Source: a virus. Taken from it: DNA of 50,141 nt. Below, piece by piece: positions 39,627 to 48,098 of the stretch. Each line of letters begins with the position of its first letter. Positions within the stretch are counted from its first letter, which is position 1. The notes under the pieces were generated by a model, which saw only the letters and a list, made by a program, of their open reading frames with translations, was not told the DNA's origin and searched no databases. The DNA lies in the IMG/VR virus record IMGVR_UViG_3300025164_000864, positions 1 through 50,141 of that record. One strand, given 5' to 3'. A program made the position numbers and the translations under genes.

Positions 39627-40416
39627 AGTACTGGCCAAGGGCGTAGATATCTCAGAATTCCAGCACGAAAACCTGATTGACTGGGGTTACGCGCGCGCTG
39701 AGCTCAGCATCAGGTTTGCCTACGTGCGCGCGTGCTACGGGATGCGCCCGGACAAGCTTACCGCGCGCCACATCGCCCGTATTCGGGCGGCAGGAGTAAC
39801 CCCAGGGGTGTACGCTTTCTTTCGACCAGACCTGGAGGTCGGCAAGCAGCTCGAGGTGTTGGGCTCGGTTTGCGGGGCCACGAACATCGGTTCCGGCGAC
39901 CTACTGCCTGCGATCGACGTCGAGGCGTGGCCGGACAAGTGGGAGAACGGGCGCGCTACCCACTGGGCGCAGCCGACGCCAGCGTGGTGCGGGCCTCTGC
40001 GGGAATTCGTAGAGAGAGTCGCCGAGCAGTTCGGTGGCCCCGTCATCTACGAGACCCAGGCCGATTGGGTGAAGCTCGGGCGTCCCGCGTGGCTACTCGA
40101 TTACCCCCAGTGGGTGGCGCACTGGCCCGCCAAGGGCAGCAAGGCGGTGCTCGAGCGCCCAGCGACACCCGGGAACGTTCAGTGGGCGTTTTGGCAGCAG
40201 CTCGTCGATCCGCTCGACAAGGTAGTCCTCCAGGACCCGACGGCGAAAGGTGCGGTCGACCAGGACGTTGCGCGTCTGCCCCTGCCGGTGATCGGCGCTC
40301 CGGCGCCGGAGCTTGCGCCTATCGAACCCGACCTCATCCCCCTCACCCTAGACCCGGAGACTACGGCCGCCATGCTGGCGGAGCGAAACCGCACCGTTGC
40401 AGAGCTTGAGTTCTGA
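39619..40416 (+). CDS. GH25 lysozyme
   Basis: 265 residues from the ATG at 39619, overlapping the CHAP gene end. The start GVDISEFQ (Asp10), the middle strand YVRAC, GVYAFFRP and the catalytic LLPAIDVEAW (Asp100, Glu102) are GH25 hallmarks. It cuts the glycan strand between MurNAc and GlcNAc. A C-terminal Pro-rich tail follows the barrel. Together with the CHAP protein it gives two-enzyme lysis. Confidence 0.85.
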   Translation: MPEVLAKGVDISEFQHENLIDWGYARAELSIRFAYVRACYGMRPDKLTARHIARIRAAGVTPGVYAFFRPDLEVGKQLEVLGSVCGATNIGSGDLLPAIDVEAWPDKWENGRATHWAQPTPAWCGPLREFVERVAEQFGGPVIYETQADWVKLGRPAWLLDYPQWVAHWPAKGSKAVLERPATPGNVQWAFWQQLVDPLDKVVLQDPTAKGAVDQDVARLPLPVIGAPAPELAPIEPDLIPLTLDPETTAAMLAERNRTVAELEF

Positions 40417-40456
40417 ACCCGAGACCCTTCGAGGGGGCTGAGGATTCGAACACCAG

Positions 40457-40960
40457 ATGTCAGAAAACGACGACCGATTGAGCGCGCCGCCGCCCGGCGA
40501 AGATTGGGTGGCTCCAGATACGCTGGCCGGAGACCTTACGCTTACTGCTGAGCAATACCTTGAGCGTGTCAGCAGCATCCCAGCAGAACCCGTGATCGCG
40601 ACTTCGCCGCCTCAGGACCCGCTTGCTCCGGGGCCAGACGGACTCATCCCGGGCAGTAGACTCAACGAAGCACTCAAATCCATACAGGAGAAACTCGACA
40701 AGGTACTGGGCAACCACGAACTGCTTTGGGACGAAGTCGGTAAGCTTCGAAACGGCCTCGACCAGGTGAAGACCATCGCGCTGGGGTCGAAGGAGATCGT
40801 GACCAAACTGGCGGACAACGCGCTAGCCGAAACTACCATGTTCGAGTCCCTACGGGACAAGGTCGACGTCATGGACCAGCGGCTAGCCTGCCCGCAGGAG
40901 AAGTGCATGGTTTGGAAAATGATTGGCAGGCAACTACCCGACGGCAGTCCGGGAGAGTAA
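40457..40960 (+). CDS. Coiled-coil protein of unknown function
   Basis: 167 residues. N-terminal half is Pro/Ser-rich and probably disordered; residues 75-145 are a coiled coil (LNEALKSIQEKLDKVLGNHELLWDEV...). No membrane span. Its stop overlaps the next gene (TAATG). Possibly a spanin partner or a tail-lysis accessory. Confidence 0.5.
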   Translation: MSENDDRLSAPPPGEDWVAPDTLAGDLTLTAEQYLERVSSIPAEPVIATSPPQDPLAPGPDGLIPGSRLNEALKSIQEKLDKVLGNHELLWDEVGKLRNGLDQVKTIALGSKEIVTKLADNALAETTMFESLRDKVDVMDQRLACPQEKCMVWKMIGRQLPDGSPGE

Positions 40961-41484
40961 TGACGAACCCCGAAGACACCCCGCCGATGATGCGCGTGAT
41001 GGGGACGGTGGTGCCGCGGAATTCTTGGACGAGCTCAGAACACCCGGACTTTTCGGAGGAAGACCTGCACGAAGCGACATGGATCCACGACCGACCTCCG
41101 GCGCTCAAGGCGGACTCCATCCCTCCGGGGGTGCGGTCGGGGGCAGAGATCGCCTGGATGAGGTCTGTCGAAGAGCTGGCGCGTGACGCCAAACAGCGCG
41201 CCTACAAGGGGCAGCTCGAGGCCAAGGAGGGAAAGCTCGAAGCCCGAGAGGCCAAGCTCGCCGCCCAGCAGGTCGCGTCCACCAACGCCGAGGACCATCT
41301 ACTGATGCGCAAGGAGTTTGGCGCCGCCGCGCGCTCCGGGCGCCTATGGGCCTTCGTGATGGGGCTACTCGCCTTTGGGACGGCGGCCATGGGCTATCTG
41401 AGCGAGCGGTCCAAAAAACATACCGAGGTCAGTCCGCCAGCGCCGGCGCCAACGGTATCAGCAGCCCCAGCGCGGGGCCGGTGA
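40960..41484 (+). CDS. Coiled-coil membrane protein, spanin-like
   Basis: 174 residues. Central charged coil (LEAKEGKLEAREAKLAAQQ), then a transmembrane span (LWAFVMGLLAFGTAAMGYL) and a short Pro/Ala-rich end. A coil plus single span could be part of the lysis machinery, but the span is near the C-terminus, unlike inner-membrane spanins. The last gene before the main terminator. Confidence 0.5.
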   Translation: MTNPEDTPPMMRVMGTVVPRNSWTSSEHPDFSEEDLHEATWIHDRPPALKADSIPPGVRSGAEIAWMRSVEELARDAKQRAYKGQLEAKEGKLEAREAKLAAQQVASTNAEDHLLMRKEFGAAARSGRLWAFVMGLLAFGTAAMGYLSERSKKHTEVSPPAPAPTVSAAPARGR

Positions 41485-41527
41485 GCGCCAGGCGCCAAGA
41501 CTTGCCGGGGGCTACGGGGACTCCTGT

Positions 41528-41554
41528 CCGGGGGTGTTCATGACCCCGGTTTTT
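41528..41554 (+). terminator. Intrinsic terminator ending the late operon
   Basis: CCGGGG (41528-41533) pairs with CCCCGG (41544-41549), loop of about ten bases, then TTTTT (41550-41554). It lies 43 bases after the last rightward structural gene, a clear end point for the late transcript. Confidence 0.8.
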
Positions 41555-41617
41555 CGCCCCTCCTAGCGGCCAAACTGAACCGCGCGCAGCTCTCCGGTAA
41601 GGCGCGGCGTCGACTAG

Positions 41618-41642
41618 CCCCGCTGGCTTCGTGCCGGCGGGG
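41618..41642 (+). promoter_or_regulatory. 10-bp hairpin between two terminators
   Basis: CCCCGC (41618-41623) pairs with GCGGGG (41637-41642), and GGC with GCC inside it around a TTCGT loop, with one G-T wobble. No T-run follows. It lies in the gap between terminators at 41528 and 41711, where I see no gene; it may belong to a small RNA. Confidence 0.4.
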
Positions 41643-41710
41643 ATTTCGGCGTTTCACGGGAAACTACAGCTTGCGCACAACTTCTCGGTAGTCCATCATG
41701 GACTCTCAGT

Positions 41711-41755
41711 GCCCGAGCGGCTCAGCCCCCCCTGAGCCATCGGGCGCTTCCTTTT
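41711..41755 (+). terminator. Second intrinsic terminator or attenuator
   Basis: GCCCGAgcGGCTCAG (41711-41725) pairs with CTGAGCCaTCGGGC (41732-41745) leaving one small internal loop, then CTTCCTTTTT (41746-41755). It lies 12 bases before the next gene's ATG, so it may act as an attenuator for that gene or as a back-up terminator. Confidence 0.65.
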
Positions 41756-41766
41756 TGGGGTTCCCC

Positions 41767-42018
41767 ATGCCGTTCCGCCTGACAAAAACCGCCGTCTGTG
41801 ACTACGCGGAGCTCGCCGGAGTCACAGAAGCAGAGGCCATCACCGAGCTCGAACGTCGGGCTGTCGATGCCACCAAGGTGCGCGAGCAGGAGAACGGCCT
41901 CGCGCTCTACCGGCTCAAGGGGTCGCACCGGGGGAACCGGTACCGGTTGCTCGTGGCCCCCGATGGGGCCATCACGCGGGTGCTACCGGAGCACTCTGGG
42001 AACCGCATGGGCGGTTAA
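41767..42018 (+). CDS. Small unknown protein
   Basis: 83 residues from the ATG at 41767. An upstream ATG at 41698 is in frame but would translate the terminator hairpin. Helical first half (CDYAELAGVTEAEAITELERRA) and a basic, strand-rich end (YRLKGSHRGNRYRLLVAPDG). No family recognised. It meets the opposite-strand gene at 42015 in an overlapping stop. Confidence 0.55.
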   Translation: MPFRLTKTAVCDYAELAGVTEAEAITELERRAVDATKVREQENGLALYRLKGSHRGNRYRLLVAPDGAITRVLPEHSGNRMGG

Positions 42019-42242
42019 GCCGCCCCGGTTCCGGTCTCAGGCAGGAAGCGCTGAGCCCCGTCGTTCGTGACGGCGAAGGCACCGATCACCGGGGTCTGCC
42101 CTGCGTCGACGAGCTCCAGGGAGGCCGTCCAGAGACCCCAAAGCTCATCCCCTGTGAGTAGGGCGTCCCGGGAGTCCGGCAGGGCGACGCGGCCGATCAG
42201 TTTCAGCGGCGTAGCGGTTGCAATTCGAGGGATGTTTTCCAT
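42015..42242 (-). CDS. Small unknown protein
   Basis: 75 residues, read leftward. Strand and loop composition with a Trp-rich middle (LWGLWTASLEL); no signal peptide or motif. A good promoter and hairpin leader lie upstream. Its stop overlaps the rightward gene's stop. Function unknown. Confidence 0.5.
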   Translation of the reverse strand: MENIPRIATATPLKLIGRVALPDSRDALLTGDELWGLWTASLELVDAGQTPVIGAFAVTNDGAQRFLPETGTGAA

Positions 42243-42297
42243 TGGAGGCCCGGTCTTTCCGCGGCCTTATGGCCGCCGGTCAGCTCGTCATAGGAGG

Positions 42298-42326
42298 ACG
42301 ATAATGCGTTCGGCCGGCCGTGTCAA
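42298..42326 (-). promoter_or_regulatory. Sigma-70-like promoter (minus)
   Basis: On the minus strand, TTGACA (42321-42326 plus coordinates) is followed after 17 bases by TATCGT (42298-42303). The leader then holds a 6-bp hairpin GCGGCC-ATAA-GGCCGC before the start at 42242. The spacing is ideal and the -35 perfect, the -10 matches 4 of 6. Confidence 0.55.
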
Positions 42327-42414
42327 GATGGTTGTGGTGATTTTGGCTTGACTACTAAGAGACTGTCGCAGGAACGAACCCCCTACGCTGGGTCTGAAGG
42401 CTGTTTGGTATCCC

Positions 42415-42438
42415 GAAAAAGGGCACCAATGAGCACCC
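42415..42438 (-). terminator. Probable intrinsic terminator of the leftward operon
   Basis: On the minus strand, GGGTGC pairs with GTGCCC (two G-T wobbles), followed by TTTTT. It lies 26 bases after the stop of the 42464-42712 gene. Weak stem but right position. The rest of 42243-42463 holds the promoter above and no gene I can support. Confidence 0.45.
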
Positions 42439-42463
42439 GGTAGCAGGGAACTGGTCTTGCGTT

Positions 42464-42712
42464 TCATCTGGGTTTGACGGGAGCATAAGGCAGGGCAGCG
42501 TAAGGAAGTTGTCGGTTGAGCCAGGCCTTTGCCTCCCGGAGCCGGCGCCGCCGTTCTTCGACGGCCAATCGTTCTTCGGGAAGATTCTGTGGGATTTTTT
42601 CTGTGGCGGACAGATGGAAGTCAGCCAATGCGAGGAGGGTGAGGATCGGTGTCGTGGGTTCGGACTGAACCTTCCCGAAGGTCGTGAGGCGCGGGGCCGA
42701 GTAGGGCTTCAT
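42464..42712 (-). CDS. Small protein with RiPP-leader-like N-terminus
   Basis: 82 residues. It begins MKPYSAPRLTTFGKVQSEPT, which fits the YxxPxLxxxG...T leader pattern of lasso-type RiPP precursors that bind RRE proteins. The rest (AVEERRRRLREAKAWL...) is a charged helix with no obvious core peptide. No maturation enzyme is in the window. Either a chance match or a leader-like domain. Preceded by AGAGAAA. Confidence 0.5.
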   Translation of the reverse strand: MKPYSAPRLTTFGKVQSEPTTPILTLLALADFHLSATEKIPQNLPEERLAVEERRRRLREAKAWLNRQLPYAALPYAPVKPR

Positions 42713-42770
42713 TTTCTCTATGACGAGTCCGGCGTGACAAGTCGCACGCCTTTGCCTATTTGCGACGCGA

Positions 42771-43067
42771 CTACTGGCACTTTCGGTTGATGACAGAACC
42801 AGTCGAATCGAGCTGGTAGCTGTAGCTAGCCGTCTCCTCGTCGCATGAAGCCGTCACGGTACCCGAGCCGAAAGCTATGTGCCCCGTGATGTCGTAGGAT
42901 ACGGTTTGATTTTTGGTAAACCGACAAGTCGACGGTTCTTCGCACTGTTCGCACGATGTAAAGGGGTCGCCGCCTTTGGTTAGACGACCATCCTCGCATT
43001 CGAGGGAGTTGTTGCAACCGGCTAGGGCCATGAGTGATAGGACAATCAGCGTGGTATATGGGCGCAT
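42771..43067 (-). CDS. Lipoprotein
   Basis: 98 residues. Clean lipoprotein signal MRPYTTLIVLSLMALAGC (Cys18). The mature part has a CEQCEEPSTC stretch and strand-rich end, with Cys pairs. It follows a Cys-rich small gene in the leftward operon. A surface lipoprotein; function unknown. Confidence 0.62.
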   Translation of the reverse strand: MRPYTTLIVLSLMALAGCNNSLECEDGRLTKGGDPFTSCEQCEEPSTCRFTKNQTVSYDITGHIAFGSGTVTASCDEETASYSYQLDSTGSVINRKCQ

Positions 43068-43085
43068 TGTTGTACTTTTCTGTGG

Positions 43086-43331
43086 TTACTTCGACTTCTC
43101 GATCGACTCCTCCCGGCGATGCCCCGGACAGTAGTCGGTGTTAGGTGCGACTCGGACAGCGCAGCTCTTGCAGAGCCACTTGTCGCAGGTTCGGCGCTCG
43201 GCATGGAGGAAAAAGTCGCATTGGAGCTTGGCGGTCTTTCTACACAGGTGGCAGTTGTTCCCGAAACGCCCCCGGCCGCATACAAATCCGGCGATGCGAC
43301 CTTCGTTGTCGCGAAGTGGTGTGCACGTCAT
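43086..43331 (-). CDS. Cys-rich, probably zinc-binding small protein
   Basis: 81 residues from the Met at 43331, in an ATGA overlap with the 43328 gene. Cys occur as CGRG...CHLC, then TCDKWLCKSC and YCPGH, a pattern fit for two zinc sites. No catalytic residues. A putative DNA- or protein-binding factor, unproven. Confidence 0.58.
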   Translation of the reverse strand: MTCTPLRDNEGRIAGFVCGRGRFGNNCHLCRKTAKLQCDFFLHAERRTCDKWLCKSCAVRVAPNTDYCPGHRREESIEKSK

Positions 43332-43750
43332 GGAACACACTTCATCTGCACCGTGACCCGAGTCCGGCTACGGGTGCAGGAGTAGCCGGCGGCCTCGAGA
43401 GTTGAGGCGATGGTGGCGATGTATGGCGCCGATTCTTTAGGCGGCAGCTCGTGGGCAAGTTCGATACGTATTACCCCAACGAAGTGCATAAACTTGAGTT
43501 CGGGATGGCCCGGATAACCGTGATCGAGAATGCTTCTCAGGACCGAGATTGCGACGCTAGGAAAGCAACTCCGCATCGCCGTAAGGATGCGATCCATCTC
43601 GTCGATACGCTCGGCTGCTAGACCGCGTTCCCGAACGATTTGGCGCTCTACCTCGGAGAGGCCAGCGCAAGAAGCGCTCGACCACGTGACCGTGCCGTCT
43701 GAATGCACGGTGACCGTAAGTTCCGAGTTGATGATGTGCGATTGGGTCAC
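43328..43750 (-). CDS. Unknown protein
   Basis: 140 residues, GTG start at 43750 in a GTGA overlap with the HNH gene. Starts with strands (LTVTVHSDGTVTW) then helical (LSEVERQIVRERG) and a C-terminal mixed part. No domain recognised. Part of the coupled leftward string. Confidence 0.5.
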   Translation of the reverse strand: MTQSHIINSELTVTVHSDGTVTWSSASCAGLSEVERQIVRERGLAAERIDEMDRILTAMRSCFPSVAISVLRSILDHGYPGHPELKFMHFVGVIRIELAHELPPKESAPYIATIASTLEAAGYSCTRSRTRVTVQMKCVP

Positions 43751-44394
43751 TGCACGACCTCGACGGTGCCGTTGGCGATTAGGTAGAGCCCAAGATGTCT
43801 CCAGCAGCGACCGCGCAGTATGGTCCATACGGTACCCTGTGTAGTATGGAAGATGCGGGCAATCGCACTTTGGCTGTAACCGCTGGCATACAGCTGAAAC
43901 ATCTTACGAATTTCGGATTCGTGAAATCGACTAGCACCATTGGCTTCGCCGCGGCGCCATCGTTCCGGGTGAGTATGGCTACCATGGCGGTCACTGGTTG
44001 CGCGTCGCTCTGGATGAGTGTGACTTCCATGGCTCCTTCCTACAGCTTGCCGATTCTTACGGCACTTATCATCTTCGTTGGCTTGGTGATCACCAACGAA
44101 CAAATGGTCAGGATTGCAGCACGGTGGGTTGTCGCAATGATGACATGCAAGTTCCGAGCGTAATAATGTGCGACCGGCACTGGTACCAAGAACAATGCGC
44201 GTTATGCGGTACGTGCGATTGTGAAACTGGAGCCGACCGTAGCCTTCTTGGTGTCGGGAGCCATTCCAAATCCAGCACGGTGTCCCGTTGTAACAACGGG
44301 CTTCGGGGGATGTTCCAGAAACATCAATATGGGACCGGATGTTAGAGGATAATGTCCCACCACAGAACGAGGCAAGTCGTATCCAAAAGTTCAT
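43747..44394 (-). CDS. HNH endonuclease
   Basis: 215 residues from the Met at 44394 (ATGA overlap with the nuclease-ATPase gene). Typical HNH_3 pattern: GTPCWIWNGSRHQEGYGRLQF, then ACHHCDNPPCCNPDHLFVGDHQAN with HH at 85-86 and NPDH at 94-97. The C-terminal part repeats SHTHPER twice and ends in a helix-turn-helix-like IARIFHTTQGTVWTILRGR. Could be a homing nuclease, or, as part of the same operon, a nuclease used in phage DNA processing. Confidence 0.82.
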   Translation of the reverse strand: MNFWIRLASFCGGTLSSNIRSHIDVSGTSPEARCYNGTPCWIWNGSRHQEGYGRLQFHNRTYRITRIVLGTSAGRTLLRSELACHHCDNPPCCNPDHLFVGDHQANEDDKCRKNRQAVGRSHGSHTHPERRATSDRHGSHTHPERWRRGEANGASRFHESEIRKMFQLYASGYSQSAIARIFHTTQGTVWTILRGRCWRHLGLYLIANGTVEVVQ

Positions 44395-47300
44395 AAAACA
44401 ACCTCTGCAGTGCCATCGTGCACGTGTATCCGACAATCAGAAGAGGCGACAACGTCTGGATTGTGAGTAATGCAGAGAACATGTCGTGCATGAACGATCG
44501 CGGAAGCGGCGCGCATCATAGAAACGTATGCTCGCGCATCTTCAGGGGACAACGATGCCGTTGGTTCATCACGTATGAGTGTCAACCCATGATCGATTCC
44601 AGCGCGACGGCACGACAGAATAGTCAGCGCCAGAGAGAGCGCTTCGCCGATCAGCGCCTTTTGCCCTCCGGAGTAGGTCCGGACCTCCCCTTCGTAGCCG
44701 TCTTCGGAGTTGAAGACGACGATCGGTAGGGCGTCGACCTCCCGCTTTCCCTGTTCGACTTTCTTGGTCGTCTCTACCGAGACCGTAAACGTGCTCCCGA
44801 GGCAGGAGTGGAGCAGATCGTTCGTGTCTGCCGTGAGCTCGGGGCCAACGGCATCAATCTCGGCGCTCTGGAGGCCTTTTTTGCCGAGGTCTTCGGCGAG
44901 CCGCTGGCAGTCGGAGAGCGCTTCGGAGCGCTCTGCCCGGGCGGACTCGAGCTCCAGGACCCGTAGGGCGCTCTGCCGGGCCAGCTCTAGACGTTGCTCG
45001 GCCCGGGCGATTGCGGTAGTCACGGCCTGGACTTGGCTTTCGGCGTTGCCGACGGCAATCCGTAGGCCCGAGACGTCCGGCGGTGGTGGAGGGGGAAGGA
45101 CCACCGCCGGACCTCGGGCAAGTTTTTGGGTAAGCTCGGTGTGCTCGGCGTCGACACGCCTGAGCTCCTTCTCGAGCTGTTCGATTCGAGCCTCCGCCTT
45201 GTCCGCCTGCTCCTTGTAGGCGACGATTGCGGCGAGCTTTTGGAGCTCTTCCTTGAGCGAAGCGAGCCTTCGCTCATTGGTGTCGCGTTCACTGCCGGCG
45301 GCAGTCCGGCGCTGTACGACCTCAGTGGACTTCGCGACGCAAGCCCGCTCGGCCTGCTGGTAGCGCTGTAGGTCACCGAGCGCGGCTTCGAGTTCCGCTT
45401 GGGCTGCCTCCAAGTGCGTTGCCTCGACCGCAACCTGTTCGGCTTTGGACAGCGCCCGAGCGGCTTCGTCGCGCTTTTGTCCAGTCTGCAGGGTGACGGT
45501 ATCCAGGAGCCGGCGCAGACGGGTGACCTCGGCAGCCTGGCGGGTGATTTGGGACGGGAGCTCGGCGGCTGTGTCCAGGGCGATGGTATCGCGGTCAAGG
45601 GCGGAGGCCGCTAGCTCGGCCATGTCCTCAGCCTCGCCCTCGCACTCCACGACGGAAGCGAGTCCACTACGGAGCCCAAAGATCCGCTCGTCCGCCCCAG
45701 CTACACGCAGCCCACGGAGCCGATCGAGCTCCGCTTCGGCAGCCGCCACGTCGCCGCGGACCATCTGGACGGCTTCTTCAGCTGCTTTCGATGTTTCCTC
45801 CCAGGCCGCTCGAAGCCCGGGGATGCTGGCCGCGGCGGCGTCAATATCAGGCTTTCGTCCGAGGCGCCGATTGGCGGCGTCCGCCCGAGCCTGAGCCGAT
45901 ACGGACGATTGTTTGTTGCCGGCGGCTTCCTGGCGCAGCGCTAACTCTTCCCGCTGGAGCCCCTGGTGCTCGGCCGTGAGCCGGGCCAGCTCCGCCTCGG
46001 CAGCGGATACGCTGGCCCGAAGCTCGTCCGAGCGCTTCACCGCGGCCAAGATCTTCGGCTTCTGGTCTAGCCGCTTCCGGTTGTTCGTCAGCCGCTCGGT
46101 CAGGTCGGCATGCTGGGCGCGGTTGTCCCGGATCTTGGACTCGAGCTCCCCGCGAGCCGCCACGGCCTCCAGGTAGGCCTCCTGGGCCCTGGAGTGCTCC
46201 CGGAGCGCCTGCTCGGCAGCCGTGAGAGCGTCGCGGGCTACCTGGAGTGCCCACTGGGACGGGCCGAGCCCCATGCGTTCGTCGATCACAGCTTGCTCGC
46301 ACTGAGCGACGTAGCCCCCGCGGGCCCGCTCGTCGTCCACGCGGGCCGTGGCCTTCTCGAGTTCTTCCTTGGCCGCGCTGGCGCGCTTCCGGAACGTCTC
46401 GGCCATGGTCTCGTAGTACTCGAGCCCGAGAGCCCGCAGGATGATCGAAGCCCGCTCGGAATCGAGGGCATTGACCAGCGCGTTCGCCCCCTGGGCCTGG
46501 TAGGGCCCTGCAAGGAAGATCTCCATCGGGAGCATGTTCCGATCCCGCCAGTCGTCGAAGGAAGAAACCTTGCTCGACCCGGTGAGCGACTCGGAACCAT
46601 CCGCCGCGCGGTCGTATACCGACACCTCCCAGCCGGCGGTCTGCTTGCCGGCGTCGATGGCGTGAACGATACGCAGAGACTTCCCGTTCTGGATGCCGAC
46701 GTCCACGAACGCGTCGCGTGAAACCGCCATTTTGGACAGGAGCCCCCGCTCGGACGTCGGGAGCTTCCGGTAGAGCGCCGCGGCGTAGGAGTCCAGCAGG
46801 GTGGTCTTGCCAGCCCCGATCCTACCCGTTAGGGCCACGATCCCGGGCGGCAGGTTCCGGAAGTCGACTTCCACCGTGCCCTTGAAGGGACCGATCCCCC
46901 GGAGCTTAATCCAGTCCAAGAGGGCGGCACCGGTCGAAATCCCAACCGGGCGGGGGGTATTGGCCTCGACCTGGCATGCCAGGTCGAGCAGGCGGGACCG
47001 TCGGGGCTCCTCGGGAGTGGTAGCCCGGGCGGCCCAAAAGGCCGGGAGCTTCTCGGCCATTCCGCGCGCCAGCGCAATCTCTGGGGCGCGGGCGGAGTTC
47101 TTGACCTCGATCACCGGCTCGACCTGCACCGAGACGGCGCCATTGGCGAGAAGGTCGTCTCGAATCTTGGACGCGGCCGCCGCTGCCTGGGTTCGGTGCT
47201 CGGATGAGCACCGGTATCGAAACCGGATCTCGGCTCCGGAAGGCTCCATCAGCGGAGTGCACCCAGGTCCTACGGGTCCTGGCTTCCAATGGTCGACGGA

Positions 47301-48098
47301 CCATTCCCCGTCGAGTAGAAGCATCCGGGTCGCCGAGGTCTGCACCTGCCGAATCGACACCAGCTTCGGCCCGTCGAATTCGACGAGGGTGACCGACTTG
47401 TCCTCTAGCTCACCGAAGTTCTGCCGCAGGGGGCTCCCAGTGTACAGGTAGGGAGTCCCGGTAGAATCCCACTGCTGGAACTTGTGGACGTGCGACATTA
47501 GGCCGACCTGAGCACCCACGAGGTCCAGGTCGGAAAGCGCCACGCTACACGGGGCGCCGACGAGCTCTTGACCGGTGCTCGTTACGGACCCGTCGACCAT
47601 GAAGTGGCCGAGAAGAATGCGCGGTCCATGCAGGTCTTCGAACTGTGAACCGAGCCAGCGCAGAACAGCACGTAGAGCCTCGGAAGTAAGGGCATCCCGG
47701 TCGACCTCAGTGTCGACCGACATCTTCAAGAGACCTTCTCGCGTCGGCCACGCCATGGCGGCGATCTGAGCTCCACCGATCCGGTGTAGCCCCGCGCCTT
47801 CTTCGACGATGACCGGGTAACGGGTCCGAAGACGTCGTAGCAGGAGACAGTCCACCGGGCGATCGTGGTTGCCCTTGGTCACCAGGACCGGGCAATGCTC
47901 CGCCACCGACGTCACCCAATCGGCTACCGCCTCCCGCTCCACCGGAGTGGACGCCCCTTCGTAGAGGTCTCCGCCGGATAGGAATACGTCGGGCTTCTCG
48001 GCGGCGACAAGCTCCGCTATCTCGCGGTGAATCCGCACGGATTCGGCGAATCGACGGCGCTCGTTCCAGTGATGGTCACCGGTGGATATGAGTTTCAT
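44391..48098 (-). CDS. SbcD-SbcC (Mre11-Rad50-like) fusion
   Basis: 1235 residues, a single chain. Residues 1-260 are a calcineurin-type nuclease with all motifs: GDHH (Asp8, His10), GGDLYEG (Asp44), GNHD (77-79), GHF (His165), SHVHKF (His203, His205). About residue 400 starts an SMC-like ATPase: Walker A GRIGAGKTT (425-433), a long Ala/Glu-rich coiled coil, signature YSGGQ (about 1142-1146) and Walker B LTLIRDEP (about 1172-1179). Normally these are two proteins. I see no CxxC hook in the coil. Likely end-processing or recombination nuclease, as in T4 gp46/47. Confidence 0.88.
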   Translation of the reverse strand: MKLISTGDHHWNERRRFAESVRIHREIAELVAAEKPDVFLSGGDLYEGASTPVEREAVADWVTSVAEHCPVLVTKGNHDRPVDCLLLRRLRTRYPVIVEEGAGLHRIGGAQIAAMAWPTREGLLKMSVDTEVDRDALTSEALRAVLRWLGSQFEDLHGPRILLGHFMVDGSVTSTGQELVGAPCSVALSDLDLVGAQVGLMSHVHKFQQWDSTGTPYLYTGSPLRQNFGELEDKSVTLVEFDGPKLVSIRQVQTSATRMLLLDGEWSVDHWKPGPVGPGCTPLMEPSGAEIRFRYRCSSEHRTQAAAAASKIRDDLLANGAVSVQVEPVIEVKNSARAPEIALARGMAEKLPAFWAARATTPEEPRRSRLLDLACQVEANTPRPVGISTGAALLDWIKLRGIGPFKGTVEVDFRNLPPGIVALTGRIGAGKTTLLDSYAAALYRKLPTSERGLLSKMAVSRDAFVDVGIQNGKSLRIVHAIDAGKQTAGWEVSVYDRAADGSESLTGSSKVSSFDDWRDRNMLPMEIFLAGPYQAQGANALVNALDSERASIILRALGLEYYETMAETFRKRASAAKEELEKATARVDDERARGGYVAQCEQAVIDERMGLGPSQWALQVARDALTAAEQALREHSRAQEAYLEAVAARGELESKIRDNRAQHADLTERLTNNRKRLDQKPKILAAVKRSDELRASVSAAEAELARLTAEHQGLQREELALRQEAAGNKQSSVSAQARADAANRRLGRKPDIDAAAASIPGLRAAWEETSKAAEEAVQMVRGDVAAAEAELDRLRGLRVAGADERIFGLRSGLASVVECEGEAEDMAELAASALDRDTIALDTAAELPSQITRQAAEVTRLRRLLDTVTLQTGQKRDEAARALSKAEQVAVEATHLEAAQAELEAALGDLQRYQQAERACVAKSTEVVQRRTAAGSERDTNERRLASLKEELQKLAAIVAYKEQADKAEARIEQLEKELRRVDAEHTELTQKLARGPAVVLPPPPPPDVSGLRIAVGNAESQVQAVTTAIARAEQRLELARQSALRVLELESARAERSEALSDCQRLAEDLGKKGLQSAEIDAVGPELTADTNDLLHSCLGSTFTVSVETTKKVEQGKREVDALPIVVFNSEDGYEGEVRTYSGGQKALIGEALSLALTILSCRRAGIDHGLTLIRDEPTASLSPEDARAYVSMMRAASAIVHARHVLCITHNPDVVASSDCRIHVHDGTAEVVL

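Noticed and set aside
42304-42351. A 15-codon plus-strand frame after a perfect AGGAGG at 42292-42297
   Set aside because: Too short to support alone, and the same bases fit a minus-strand promoter better.
42330-42400. tRNA-like GGTTCG segment on the minus strand
   Set aside because: No acceptor stem, no anticodon arm and no matching T-stem could be built.
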